In this document: positions 45,807 through 57,441 of the stretch, one piece after another
Layout of the letters: each line of letters opens with the position of its first letter
Numbering within the stretch: position 1 is the first letter of the stretch
Assembly (NCBI RefSeq): GCF_009727055.1
Contig: NC_052351.1
Coordinates: 12,285,019-12,349,018 of the forward strand
Reading direction: 5' to 3'
Origin: Benincasa hispida
Lineage: Eukaryota > Streptophyta > Magnoliopsida > Cucurbitales > Cucurbitaceae
DNA length: 64,000 nt
Position numbers and translations under genes: made by a program
Notes under the pieces: generated by a model
Databases searched by the model: none
The model's input: the letters and a program-made list of their open reading frames with translations, nothing else
What the model was told of the DNA's origin: nothing

Positions 45807-46473
45807 TCCTTAAATCATTAGTATAACAAAACTCATTTGTGTTATAACTACAAATAATTTGTTAAGTTTGATTTATGTTAGTCATCACCAACATTATTTA
45901 ATATGAATAAAGAAAAATAAAGTTTGATTCCTAATTCATATATGTCGTTGAATGAAAATATATGATATCATATTTTAATTGAATTTTATTCTATTTTCCA
46001 TAATTCTACTTCTCATAATTTTTTTTCCCTCTTTAGAGAATAGCATTACATGTATGGTGGAAATTCAATGATTTGACATATATATTCAAACTTGAAGGAA
46101 AAAAAAATAAGAGAAAAGATTACATTTATATACGTAAATGTAACTTGTATGTATTGTCATGTTTATGATCGAGGAAAACTATTAATATGATAAAATAAAA
46201 TGATTTTAGTTGAACATAGTGAATCTTAATTAGCACAACATAAAGCTTATACCAAAAAAGATAGAAGTTCAAAAGACCTTAGCCATGCTTATCCAATAAA
46301 TATATAATTATTAAAAAGAAAAAAAAAAAGGTCAACATCATGTGGCTTTGAAGCGTTGGATAAATAAGAAAACAATGGTAAAAATAGAAATGGTTGAAAT
46401 TTGTCTTAAAGTGGCTATTAGAGAAGATGTATATTTTAGAATCCACACATCCAACGGTTATTACGTAGTGGTG
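45807..46473. other. AT-rich intergenic stretch downstream of the RALF gene
   Basis: No coding sequence or repeat recognised. It holds A-rich runs near 46101 and 46317. The plus-strand frame at 46342-46626 overlaps the RALF gene on the other strand and has no supporting features. Confidence 0.5.
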
Positions 46474-46698
46474 TCAGGCAACAACTTCAGATCTACATCG
46501 CTCTATAGACTCACATCCTCTGTTATAAGGGTTGGCTGGATCTCCGAGTGTTTTACAGTGACCATGATGACAGTCTCCTCCTCCATCCTGAGCAATAGCA
46601 CCATAATCAATAGAGCTTGCGTTTGATGAGTTTACCATAAATGAACAAACTATCATCATAGTAATGAAAATGGAAAAGGTTTTGGTGGAGGCTGCCAT
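46474..46698 (-). CDS. RALF-like secreted peptide, atypical short form
   Basis: A single-exon gene for a 74-residue precursor. Residues 1-27 form a signal peptide: basic start, hydrophobic core FSIFITMMIVCSFMV, likely cleavage after SSNA. The predicted mature peptide of about 47 residues starts SSIDYGAI, corresponding to the receptor-binding YIxY motif of rapid alkalinization factors, and ends with ANPYNRGCESIERCR, the family's C-terminal signature. Cysteines 43, 48, 62 and 68 are the four expected. The first pair is unusually close (CHHGHC, four residues between). There is no dibasic RRxL processing site, as in short atypical RALFs. RALFs act outside the cell through CrRLK1L receptor kinases such as FERONIA. 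The frame is intact, and a TATA box lies 63 bp upstream. It is the only convincing host gene in the window. Expression is unknown. Confidence 0.85.
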   Translation of the reverse strand: MAASTKTFSIFITMMIVCSFMVNSSNASSIDYGAIAQDGGGDCHHGHCKTLGDPANPYNRGCESIERCRSEVVA

Positions 46699-46760
46699 TT
46701 TTGTATCAGTTGACCTTTACTTGGAATTGGTTGAATGAATTGGAGGCTATGAGAATTTCA

Positions 46761-46767
46761 ATTTATA
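46761..46767 (-). promoter_or_regulatory. TATA box of the RALF-like gene
   Basis: The minus strand reads TATAAAT, in the context CAATATAAAT, 63 bp upstream of the start codon at 46698. That spacing would leave a 5' untranslated region of about 30 bases. Confidence 0.55.
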
Positions 46768-47608
46768 TTGCTTTTTGAGCCAACCATCCATGAATTGATT
46801 TTACTTTTATTTTTAGCACTGTTGGGTTTTGCTTAATTTAGTGCCTTCTTTGTGGTTGTCATCTCATTACGATTTGGAGGAAATTGGTTGTCGGAAAATG
46901 AAGGGATGTGCCAATTGTTTTGTTCTCTATTTTTATCTACTAGTTAAGGAACATAGGTAATACATTAGAAATCTCCAAGTTTACCAAATTTTTTTTTTTC
47001 AAACTAGTTTTAAATGTACTAACTGCATCAATATAGCACCCCAGTATTTTCGTTTGTATATATATAACTTTAAATCCACGGGTAGCAGGTAGAGATGTCC
47101 ATTTTCTCTAAGTGGCCATTTTTTTTTTAGAATGTAATAATCAGAATCTTAGATGTCCAGAATTATGGATATTAGGAATTATAGATGTTTGGCATCTTTA
47201 GATTAGTATGTTTGTTTTGTAGGAATATTTTTGCAAATATCTGAGAGTATTTTGATAATTGTATTTGTTTCGTATGATTTTCTACTCGATAATGTCTTAC
47301 ATAAAGTTCAAGAATGTTCTTACGACTTTTTATTAATTTTTAATTAATTTGATATAATTTGAACTTATATAACATATTTATTTTTATCAATTTAAATTTC
47401 TTTCAAAATTAATACAATTTATACCATTTTGTATGTTATTTTTCTCAACAAAATAATGTATCATACTTTAATAATTTTGATAAAATAAATATAAATTTGA
47501 ATATATTGCTAAAAAAAAAATAAGAATCACGATATAATTAAAAATATATGATATATAATATTGACATTATTTATTTTAATTATATAATGCAAATGAAGAT
47601 ATATATAT
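46768..47608. other. Intergenic stretch upstream of the RALF gene
   Basis: The first 200-300 bp would hold the RALF promoter. The rest is AT-rich without coding sequence; the 62-codon frame at 47548-47736 has no family features. Confidence 0.5.
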
Positions 47609-48418
47609 TGTTCGACAGGTTTTACAGAGAAATTCAATTCACTGGATTCGAACTTTGTATTTGTATTTATTTGTGGTACATAAAGGTACAATCTCTAATA
47701 TATTCCTTTGATTCTTTCTCTCAAGCGTTACAATAAGTTTAAATCTTTCAAATCTTCTAGCAAGTTTACTTTTGAAGTTTTTAGGAGCTTGGAGCCTTAG
47801 TCTTCCAAGTCTTCAGTCTTAGATCTTTAGGTCTTGGGAGCTTTAGTCTTCAAAGCTTGAGAGCTTGAGAGCTTTGATCTTTCGGGTTTGAGAAATTTGG
47901 AGCTTTAATCCTTTGGAGCTTGAGAACTTAAGAGCTTCATAATTCAATTATGCAGAACTTCAATCTTCAGAGCTTTTGATCTTCAGAGACTTCAATCTCC
48001 CTCCTCTTCTGCCTCCTCTTCTGCCTCCTCTTCTCCCCCCACCCCCTTTAAATGAAAGGGAATGTCCTCTATTTATAGAGGATTTCTATGGGTTTTAGGT
48101 GCGTTTGGGCCCATTTACCTTTGGGCTTTTGGGCTTGGGCTCAACTACTTCCTGAGCCTGAGCCAAAGTTGGGTTTGGGCCCAACCACTTTTCTGTGGCC
48201 CAAAATTTCCACTGAAGGCTTGAATTGAGTCGAATTTTGGTCCCAAACAATTTTAAATACTCAAACTGATCCGATTTATGGTCCAAAGCCCAATCGGTCA
48301 TTATCCAACCAAATTTGTTGGACTAGGTTTTACCATCTGATGAGCCTATTATTGTGATCAAATGACCAAATAGATGACACGTGGCATTTTGTGATTGGAC
48401 GAAATTTCTTCTTCAACA
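47609..48418 (-). mobile_element. Candidate LTR (about 810 bp), minus strand
   Basis: On the minus strand it would start TGTTGAAGAAGAAATTTCG at 48418, after a purine-rich GAAAAGGAAGC, and end ...TGTCGAACA at 47609. It contains an ABRE/G-box type GCCACGTGTC (about 48377-48386) and CTATAAATAG (about 48069-48078), followed by a purine-rich leader, the usual LTR promoter layout. I found no primer site or clear target duplication, so the 3' limit is uncertain. A 68-codon frame inside (48095-48301) is not convincing. Confidence 0.45.
48001..48047. repeat. Polypyrimidine CCTCTTCTG repeat
   Basis: Three units of 'cctcctcttctg' or a variant followed by a C-run, strongly strand-asymmetric. On the minus strand it is an AG-rich transcribed leader just downstream of the TATA box of the candidate LTR. 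Confidence 0.85.
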
Positions 48419-48425
48419 AAAGCTT

Positions 48426-48474
48426 CCTTTTCGAGATTTATGCACGTTTATGCGGTAGATGAATCTCGAAAAGG
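48426..48474. other. Perfect 13-bp inverted repeat (hairpin)
   Basis: CCTTTTCGAGATT (48426-48438) and AATCTCGAAAAGG (48462-48474) are exact reverse complements with a 23-base loop. It lies between the candidate LTR and the next LTR. It may be part of an element's 3' end or a small foldback element. Confidence 0.7.
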
Positions 48475-48589
48475 ATAATTTGAGACCAATGTATGATTTT
48501 GACTCCTTTAATTTAATGTATGATCTTGATCAAAATGTGAGAATTTAGCGCAAGATTTTGGTTTGAATTTTCTTTGCTCGAAATTACAG
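48475..48589. other. Short AT-rich spacer
   Basis: About 115 bp between the hairpin and the 3' end of the copia LTR. No feature recognised. Confidence 0.4.
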
Positions 48590-50601
48590 GCTATGCATAA
48601 ATCGAAATTACAGCATGTTTTTCTATAGATCAAGGGATAAAACTAATATATCTTTGAAGACTCATCTTCAACACCCTTGATCACGAACGCTCAAACAACC
48701 CGCAAGACTGCAAGACTCGAACGCTTGTACACCACAACTGCAACACAGCACGATCAACAAAGAACTCGAACACTGCAATCTCCAAGATCACGAACACAGC
48801 GGACTCCACACGAACACCACGAACGGCCTCCAAATAACCTCGACAATGTCAAGTTGAGTATGACACCACCACAATGGCTACCTTGGTATTCTCAGTGTGA
48901 GAACTCAGAAGTGTGGGTTTTGTGTGGACTTGGTTAGAGGCAGAAAACGGAGGAAGAACAATTATGTAAACGATTGAGCAAGTGGGAGATGACAGTGTCT
49001 ATCATATAGATGATGCCCAATCGTTTAACAAAAGCTACGCGATCATTTAACAAAAGCTGAACGATCGTTTAGCTCATCGGCCAGCTGAGTGTCTATTGTA
49101 TAGAAACACTCCACGATCATCTAGTCTCTCCTAGTTATCATTTAGTAAAACATATTTACTTGACAACCTTTTCGTGAGAAATTTTCGAAAATGGAAATCT
49201 CAATTCAACAACTTACTAAAATTAGGAAAACATTTTTCCTTTTATCTCACAGTTACCATGAAACTACCAATAACCTCCCACTCAATTGGTTATTAGAGAA
49301 AAAGAGATAATTATCAAATAATTAATATTATTATAAATATAAATGATAACCAGCTTACCATACTATATTTATAACCTATAGTTTTGATATTTCATCTCAT
49401 GAAACATATAAACCATAGCTCTTTTTCTATTCCATGGTACTTAATGTAAATCTCATTTGCATTAATCCTCCAGTTGATGTATCTCGTACATCATATCGAT
49501 CATATCATATATAATCGAATTACCTCTTGTCAATTTGAACATTTCGAAACAACACCAAGACCTTATCGTACTCTTGAATCTGTTAAGCTACCAAAGGGAC
49601 CTTATGAACCTATAGCTCGAAGTTCCAATGGTACGTGAATAACTAACTAAACTCTTTAGTAATAGGATCCACCATCCGTTAACTATCAGCCACTCCACTA
49701 AAGACCGACAACTGAACTCTCCTTACTACAGATATGTTATGTGTCCATCTTAACTAATCAATAGTGTGATAACCCTTCACAGATCGTTGGTAAGTATAGC
49801 TAGGCGAATAAACATTATGTCCCTGTAGTTACATCTAACTCCTTAAGTACCACTGATCTCTCTAATGAATATAAGTCATAGCCCTACTATAACTGAGTCC
49901 TCTCTTCCAAAGAAAAGTTGTAACCACTATGTTCAAGCCCCAGAATCAGTTCTTAAAGGAGCAATCTATCTACTTACCCCTGCTTTAGAGAAGGAGTGAA
50001 TTCTATCTTGTGTAACTAAGTTCCCAGCCCCCAAATCAGACAAGTCCCTAAAAAGGTAGGCATGTTGAGTTGGCAATCTGGTCACTCTCACCCATACTAA
50101 TCAAAGGACCACCCTCTAAGGCAGAAGTTTCCAAAACACTCAAGATTAAGGTCATGTCACCTATGGTCGTTTAGGTGAGATGTAAGTCTTCAGTATCAAT
50201 GACGTTATATACAGAGACGAATCATCTCGTGGTCCGTTCTTATACAAACTCTTTGTATAGGACACCCTCGCTGGCATGTCTCCACATGAATGGTCAGGAT
50301 CTATCATCTGTAGTAGTTCACAACACTTACAAACCTCTATAAAGCGAGTCGTATTCGTAGTGTCACCAGGATTAGGCATCCCACCTTAATCCTTATAATA
50401 CAAACCTATTTAGGTTATCACTTAAGGCATGATCCACTTGTATATCTCATATACATGCTTAAGTTTACATACGATAACCAGGAGCTTTGTTTATTGAATA
50501 TGAGTAAATGCCAGAATGAAATAACTCTTATTTTATTCATAACAATGTGTATATATTATAAACAACGAGACTCCGAGAGAATTAAGACACCAATCCCAAC
50601 A
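48590..50601 (-). mobile_element. 3' LTR of minus-strand copia element
   Basis: On the minus strand it starts TGTTGGGATTGGTGTC at 50601, just after the polypurine tract AAATGGGAGAT (about 50603-50613), and ends near 48590. It matches 11286-13457 over most of its length. An AACGATCG-type array lies at about 49010-49145. The 86-codon frame at 48677-48937 is incidental. The exact 3' end is uncertain. Confidence 0.7.
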
Positions 50602-50689
50602 ATCTCCCATTTGTCCTAATGCCTCGAGAGACTAATGTACAATACAAGATAAATACATGTACAATATATAATAAACTAGGGCATACCCC

Positions 50690-51186
50690 AGTATCATCTC
50701 CCACTTTCCCTAGACAAGATGCCATATGTCTGCAGGCCCAGACTCTCAAGGTGAACCTCGAACACTTTAGCCGTGAGAGCCTTTGTAAAGGGATCAGCAA
50801 CATTGTGCTCCAACCCGATCTTCATGACTATCACATCACCCCAATGCATAATCTCTCTGATCAAGTGGTATTTCCACCTATATGCTTGCCTCGACAATAG
50901 CTTCGAAGCTCCTTCGAATTTGCCACAGCCCCACTGTTATCACAATAAAGAGTGATAGGAAAATTCATATTTGGAACAACTTCCAAATCTATAAGGAATC
51001 TCCTTAGCCAAACAGCCTCTTTAGCTGCTTCACAAGCGGCCACATATTCGGCTTCCATAGTGGAGTCCGACATGCATCATTGCTTGATACTTCGCCATAC
51101 TACAACCCCTCCATTCAGAGTGAACACTGACCCCGATGTCGATTTACATGAATCTCTATCGGTTTAAAAGTCAGAATCTTTGTATC
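50690..51186 (-). pseudogene. Copia RNase H domain, broken
   Basis: In two overlapping frames. 50861-51073 has DSTMEAEYVAACEAAKEAVW, with the conserved S-T-x-E-A-E-Y-x-A, and LYCDNSGAVANSKE, with the catalytic aspartate of YCDN. 50694-50897 has HLIREIMHWGDVIVMKI and NVADPFTKAL, the domain's C-terminal end. A frameshift between them near 50870 breaks the gene. The stop lies about 90 bp before the polypurine tract, as expected for copia. Confidence 0.88.
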
Positions 51187-52560
51187 CTGTAAGGATCAGA
51201 TCCTTGTCTTCATACACGAGCATGTAGTCCCTCATTCTCTGAAGATACTTGAGGATTGTCTTGACCGCCATTCAGTGATCAAATCCTGGATTCGACTGAT
51301 ACCGACTGACAATCCTACTGCATAACATATGTCGGGTCTGGTACACAACATTGCATACATTAAGCTTTCTACAGCTGAAATATAGGGAATCTGTCTCATC
51401 TTCTCAACCTTTTGAGGTGTCTTAGGACACTGATCCTTAGACAAAAAGATTCCATGTCTGAAGGGTAATAAACCCCTCTTGAAATCTTACATCTTGTACC
51501 TGATCAACATTTGATCGATGTACGATGCTTGAGACAAGGATAACCTCTTGTTTTTACGATCCCAAATGATCTAGATCCTTAGAATATACTGTGTCTCACC
51601 CAAATCTTTCATTTGGAACTAAGCAACTAGCCACTTCTTAATGTCAGTCAGATACCCTACATCATTCCCAATGAGTAGGTTATCATCGACATACAGTACC
51701 AGAAAAGTTACTGAGTTGTTGATGATCTTCTTGTAAACACAAGGCTCATCAACGTTCTGATCAAAGCAAAATGACTTGACTGCAGTGTCAAATCTAATGT
51801 TCCACGATCAAGACGCTTGTTTCACCCATAAATGGATCTATTAAGCTTGCAAACTTTTTGCTCTTGATCTAGAACTACGAACCCCTCTGGTTAAGTCATA
51901 TAGATGGTCTTCTCAAGATTACCATTAAGTAAGGCAGTCTTGACGTCCATTTGCCATATCTCATAATAATAAAATGTGGCTATGGACAGGAGGATCCTAA
52001 TAGACTTGAGTATGATAATAGGTGAGAAAGTTTCCTCATAGTCAACTCTCTTGACCTGGGTATAACCCTTTGCCACAAGTCTAGCCTTAAAGGTTTGTAC
52101 CTTTCCATCTACACCTCTCTTTCACTTATAGATCCACTTACACCCAATAAGTCTTACCCCATCAGGCGAATCCACAAGCTCCCAGACGTTATTGAAGTAC
52201 ATAGACTCCATCTCTTTGTTCATGACTTTAATCCATTCATCCTTGTCAACATCCTTCATCTCTTTCTTAAAAGACAATGGATCATCGACCCCATCTTTAG
52301 AAATGATATTCTAGGCTTCAGTCAAACCAATGTAGCGATCCGGTGGGTTCATAACCCTCCCACTACATGGAGGCAGTCTCAACTCTTGAGTTGGTTGACT
52401 AGATGCACCGACCTCAACAACTCTTGTTGATCTATCAGTCTATTCAACAACTCTTGTTGAACCCTCAATAGTCTCAATCTCACTAGAAATCTCATGTAAA
52501 ATGAGCTTACTTCGTAGCTTATGACCCATCATGTGGTCTTCTTCCAAGAAGATAGCATTT
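51187..52560 (-). pseudogene. Copia reverse transcriptase, broken
   Basis: The N-terminal part is at 51891-52076: AKGYTQVKRVDYEETFSPII, then EIWQMDVKTALLNGNLEKTI, with the first catalytic aspartate in QMDVKTA. The catalytic YVDD motif lies at 51682-51693 in another frame and is intact. The C-terminal part is at 51232-51444 (IPYISAVESLMYAMLCTRPD, then ICYAVGLSV). Between 52080 and 52560 only degraded RT lead-in sequence is seen. At least three frame changes. Confidence 0.85.
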
Positions 52561-53290
52561 GTAGAAACAACACTCTGTTCTCACTCGGATCATAAAAGTA
52601 TCCACCCCTCGTTTCCCTGGGGTAGCCTACAAAGAGGCAAACTTTTAAACGTGGTTCCAACTTCTTCGGGTTAGTCACAAGCACGTGTGTTGGACACCCT
52701 CAAATCCTGAAGTGGCATAAACTACCTTTACAACCTCTCCACAACTCAAAAGGTGTTTCAGAACCACTTTTCGAAGGAACATTGTTCAGAATATAGCATG
52801 TAGTCTCCACTACAAAACCCAAAAACGGGTTTGGAAGATGAGCATAACTCATCATAGACCAAACCATGTCCAACAAGGTTATATTTCTTCTTTCTGATAC
52901 ACCATTCTGCTGAGGTGTACCTAGGGTCAAGAGTTGGGACGTTATCCTATGTTCTATCATATAGTTCTGGAATTGGAGATCCATATACTCTCCACCACGA
53001 TCAGATCGTAGTGTTTTTATCTTCTTATCTAACAAGTTTTTAACCTCAGCCTTATATTCCTTAAACTTGTCAAGGGCTTCAGACTTACGTTACATTAGGT
53101 AGAGATACCCATACTTTGAATAATCACCTATGAAAGAGATGAAATATTCATGCCCACCTCGAGCCCCAACACTCAACCAACCACAGAGGTCTGAATGTAC
53201 AAGCTCTAAGGTTTCCTTGGCTCTGTAACCTTTTCCAGTAAAAGGTTGTTTGGTCATCTTGCCTTCGAGGCATGATTCACACACCGGCAA
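52561..53290 (-). pseudogene. Copia integrase, broken
   Basis: 53090-53290 carries CESCLEGKMTKQPFTGKG, the C-C part of the zinc-binding region, and LELVHSDLCGWLS, with the first catalytic aspartate. 52700-53035 carries TLRSDRGGEYMDLQF (second aspartate), then TPQQNGVSERRN (glutamate). So the D-D-E triad is all present, but in two pieces separated by a stop near 53090. The C-terminal GKR-type region (about 52600-52700) is degraded. Confidence 0.88.
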
Positions 53291-53897
53291 GAAGTTTTTT
53301 TTCTAAACTCCGTAGAAGTCCCCTTTTCACCAACTGCTCAATCCTATTGAGGTTGATGTTTCTACAAATGCTATCTTCTTGGACTTTGTTAAATAAAGCT
53401 TTTATGACTAATGGCCTTAGTACATATAAGTTACTTTCCATTGAACTAAAACCAATCTCCATTCTATTTTTAAAAATAAACACTTTATTCTCAGAAAAGG
53501 AGACAGTATACCCTTGTTTAATGAGACAAGAAACCAAGATTAAGTTCCTCTTAATATGAGGAACTACGAAAACATTATCCAGTAACAGATAACGTTTCTT
53601 ATCCAAAAATAACTTCAGCTTGCTTACAACAACAATTGAAACAACCTCACGAGTACCGACGCGAAGAGTCATCTCTTCCTGTGGCAACGTTTTCAGGAAA
53701 CTGAATCCTTGGTAAGAGGAACTGACATGATTAATAGCGTCCGAATCTAGGATCCAGGCAGAATCATCATTCTCTACTAAACACGTCTCTAAGACCAATA
53801 AATTAGATTTACTGTCTGTAGACATCCTCCTCTTTTGAAGAGTAGTGGGTTTCATATCATAACCTAAATAATCTCCAAGTTCCATGTCAGAGAACAC
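53277..53897 (-). pseudogene. Copia protease and pre-integrase region
   Basis: A 206-codon frame. WILDSDAINHVSSSYQGFS is the protease active-site region; relatives have D-S-G-A-x-x-H, and here the glycine is aspartate (DSDAINH), probably inactivating. The fold continues with RVGTREVVSI and LLLDNVFVVPHIKRNLI. The pre-integrase part, ending in SICRNINLNRIEQLVKRG, overlaps the start of the integrase zinc region. The zinc knuckle normally between Gag and protease is not recognisable upstream. Confidence 0.85.
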
Positions 53898-53945
53898 TTC
53901 TCTTTTAAGAACCTCAATAGAGTAAAAAACAATTGCTTCCTCTTC

Positions 53946-54389
53946 CTAGAGTTTAACTTGGGAACTGACGCTACTGGTTTTGTCATCCATCCCTTTGTGC
54001 TCGAAAAGTCTGAACTGGTGTTCAAACAAATCTTGCAACGAGTCCATGATCTCGCGTGCAATGACTATGTTCTCAACCCTTTTAGCCAAAACATTAGGTA
54101 TGCTAGCCAAAACGTGAAGTCGGGCCAATGAATTAGACTTCATCCACAACTCATATGCATTGCGAACACTTCGCGGTACATCAAGGATCTGAACTTGAGG
54201 ACACTCCTCAACCATGACAAATTCGAGGTCGTTTACAACGAAATACATTTTACAAGACTCTTTCCACTGTATGTAATTGGTCAAATTACAGACATCCAAT
54301 GAAAATACAAACAAGTTGCTGAAAACAAAAACACATTGACCTACGTTAGGTTTTAAGCAAATACCTGTTAAAAAACAAACAACATCCAA
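53946..54389 (-). pseudogene. Copia gag core (UBN2-type)
   Basis: A 147-codon frame. YIQWKESCKMYFVVNDLEFV matches the start of the copia Gag core; ELWMKSNSLARLHVLASIPN and AREIMDSLQDLFEHQFR match the helical core. It ends in a different frame from the protease, and the zinc knuckle is missing. The N-terminal part (MDVVCFLTGICLKP) is hydrophobic and probably leader read-through, so the true start is likely nearer to LTNYIQW. Confidence 0.82.
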
Positions 54390-56010
54390 TAGGGTTTAGC
54401 AAAAGTAACATGAACCCCGTGTGACATCTAGTTTCGCAATGACGTCACAAAGGTTTAGGACAAAAACCGTCGAAGGGAGGCCAGTTATCCTTCCTCTGAA
54501 TTTAGAAATTCTCAACCAGACATTAAACCAGAACAACTCTTGCTCCTATAACGACTAGCCATCATTGATTTGGTCAAGAGATCATTAACTTACTTAACAA
54601 TCTCCCGTAAGTGTGACCCGCCATTTTAGGCCCTAGAGATCCGCCCCAAGCAGCCAATTCGAAGGGAAAAAATTTGATCGGGGCAAAACCTAAAGCGACC
54701 CTATCCATTTCTAGAGTTCACCTTCATCTTGACCAACTACGCAAAACACATCCAAAGGGGGACGCACCTAAGGCGCCATGAAGGAGTACATAATGATCTC
54801 ACAGTGTGAACCAATGACAAAGACCATAGGATGTGTTGACACAAACCCTTCACCCACTTACTATAAACACTCTTTCCGTCTACCTTAATATTGACTCATG
54901 TAAACACCATCTAAAGGGGGATGCTCCCAGGGCACCACGAGGCCAAGCATGAATCTCATAGTGTGAACATTCAGGGAGAAACGTGAGTGGAATCATTGAC
55001 ATCCCACTGAGTATTTTATAATCTAGGGTTTAGTTTATTTAGAAAAAATACGGCTAAGAATTTTAACTAAGTGACTTTTTAGGTTTGCCCAAGAGTAACA
55101 TTTACCTTGGATAGTTGAAACAACTTTTAATCATCATCCATTAAACTCTTTAATGGAGTATTTGACCAACTGTTGCATGCTTGCAAAAAATCTGTCTAAT
55201 TCACCTTTCCAAGTAGGTTTGCAAGTAACGATGTTCCGTTTCCATCAGCTTAAGAACCCCAGCCTAGAAAGAACCCGCCTTAGATAAAAGGTACCTTATA
55301 GATAGATTTAATACAATTTTAATCTTTTATGCCAATCAATTTAATCCAATTAAACCGATTTAAAAAGATTGAATTAGGTTACTAATCTCATTAGAACCTA
55401 TGAACTTAGGTCTATCTCAATCCAACTTTAAAACCCTTTTAAAAACATAAGTTCACCTTAAGTCCGCATGCAACTCTTTCTTATTGATTTTAGTTCTAAT
55501 TTCTATTATAACACTTACAACAGAAATAACTAAAACCAACCACAATATGAAGCTAACACATAGAAGGCATTCATAACGTTTATAAACAACCTAAGTGCCA
55601 TGCTTCATGCATTGTTCATTCATTTCTGCTTTTTTATATAAAACTTATACAAACAAGCAACGAACCAAGCACAACATGCTTCCATTCATCCTTATACTAT
55701 AACGCTTATGATATAAAGATAATGCATGATAATCCTCATTGCATGCAAAAAAAATATCACTCTTATATTTTCATGATGCATGTACATGCTCTCTTGTAAT
55801 TTCTTCATGCAATATTATAACACTTATAATACATGATGCATGAGTGATTGCACAACCTAAGGTGGGTTTCAAATCTATATGTCAAACACTTTGCTATATA
55901 AACCACATACATCTCATGTATAAAAAAGAAATGTTGATGAATCGGGAAAAATTGCCTTAAATCCTTAAAAAAAAACAAACTAACTATTACAAAATAAGGA
56001 GTCTCCAGTT
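54390..56010 (-). mobile_element. Copia 5' leader, about 1.6 kb
   Basis: Non-coding and homologous to 9448-11174 and, in part, to 1-1369 and 2566-3056. Its place directly upstream of gag identifies this repeat type as an untranslated leader. No tRNA-Met primer site is seen at its outer end, so the junction with the 5' LTR has been altered. The 100-codon frame at 55805-56107 is incidental. Confidence 0.6.
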
Positions 56011-57441
56011 CAAACAAACGAATCGGGTCATGAACCATCTGGGCAAAGCAACGCGTCTCCACTGATCGTGCACCAAACTCTCTACAATCGTCTACACGAA
56101 AGAACAAATGCTTTGCTCAATCGTTTACCTACACTTCTAGAGCTAAACAATCATTTAGCAATGATTGTGTACCTTTTCCTATGCGATGAAGCACGAGGTA
56201 CGTGATCGTGCAACGTGCTCTGCATAACGCAAGCCTTATATGATGGTCTAAACGACAACGATGCGGTGAAGCACTATTGTCTAAACGATCGCTGAGCGAG
56301 CGCCTTCATATCGTATACTGCGTGATTATGAAGTCAGTGACTATGCGATGAGGCATGTTAACTACACAGTCGTTTAGCGCGCATCTTATTCTAAACAGTG
56401 AGCATTATATGCTCCCAATACAATTATCTACCTCCAGCGTCTTCGTGATTGGGCAACCAACGCTACGCGATAGAGTAAACGATGAGCATCATATGCTCCA
56501 ACGATATGTGAATAACTGATTAAACTTTTTAGTCACGGGATCCACCATCCATTAAGTGCCAGGCAATCCACAAAAGACTGACAACTGAACTCTCTTTACT
56601 ACAGTACGATAACCCTTCACAGATCGCTCGTAAGTACAACTCAGCCAATAACCATTATGCCCCTGTAGTTACATCTAACTCCTTAAGTACCACTGATCCC
56701 TCTAATGAACATAAGTCATAGTCCTACTATGACTGAGTCCTCTCTTCCAAAGAGAAGTTGTGGCCACTATGTTCAAGCCCCAGAATCAGCCCTTAAAGGA
56801 GCAATCTATTAACTAACCCTTGTTTCGGGGAAGGAGTGAATTCCATCTTGTGTAACTGGGTTCCCATCTCCTAAATCAGACAAGTCCCTAAAAAGGTAGG
56901 CATGTTGAGTTGGCAATCTGGACACTCTCATTCATACTAATCAAAGGACCGCCTCTAAGGCAGGAGTTCCCAAAATACTCAGGATTGAGGTCATGTCACC
57001 TATGGTCATTTAGGTGAGATGTAAGTCTCCAGTATCAACGACGTTATATACAGAGACGAATCATCTCATGGTTCAGTCTTATACAAGCTCTTTGTATAGG
57101 ACACCCCTGCTCGTATGTCTCCACATGAATGGTCAGGATCTACCATCTATAGTAGTTCACAACACTTGCAAACCTTTATAAAGCAGGTCGTATCCGTAGT
57201 GTCACCAGGATCAGGTATCCTACCTTAGTTCTTATACTACATAACTATTTAGGTTATCACTTAAGGCATGATCTACTTGTATATCTCATATACATGATTA
57301 AGTTTACATACGATAACCATGTAGCTTTGTTTATTGGATGTGAGCAAATGCCAGAATGAAATAACTCTTATTTTATTAATAACAATGTGTATATATTACA
57401 AACAACGAGACTCCAAGAGAATTAGGACACCGATCCCAACA
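56011..57441 (-). mobile_element. 5' LTR of minus-strand copia element, shortened
   Basis: Starts TGTTGGGATCGGTGTCC on the minus strand at 57441 and matches the 3' LTR at 50601. The part corresponding to 48590-49600 is replaced or shortened; about 56110-56480 holds an AACGATCG-type array. It abuts gypsy coding sequence at 57442 (minus-strand KDVFAWS), so the copia element inserted into that gypsy element just upstream of its RT. Confidence 0.65.

Noticed and set aside
46342..46626. A 94-codon plus-strand frame
   Set aside because: It is antisense to the RALF-like gene, whose signal peptide, cysteines and family signature make the minus strand the real one.
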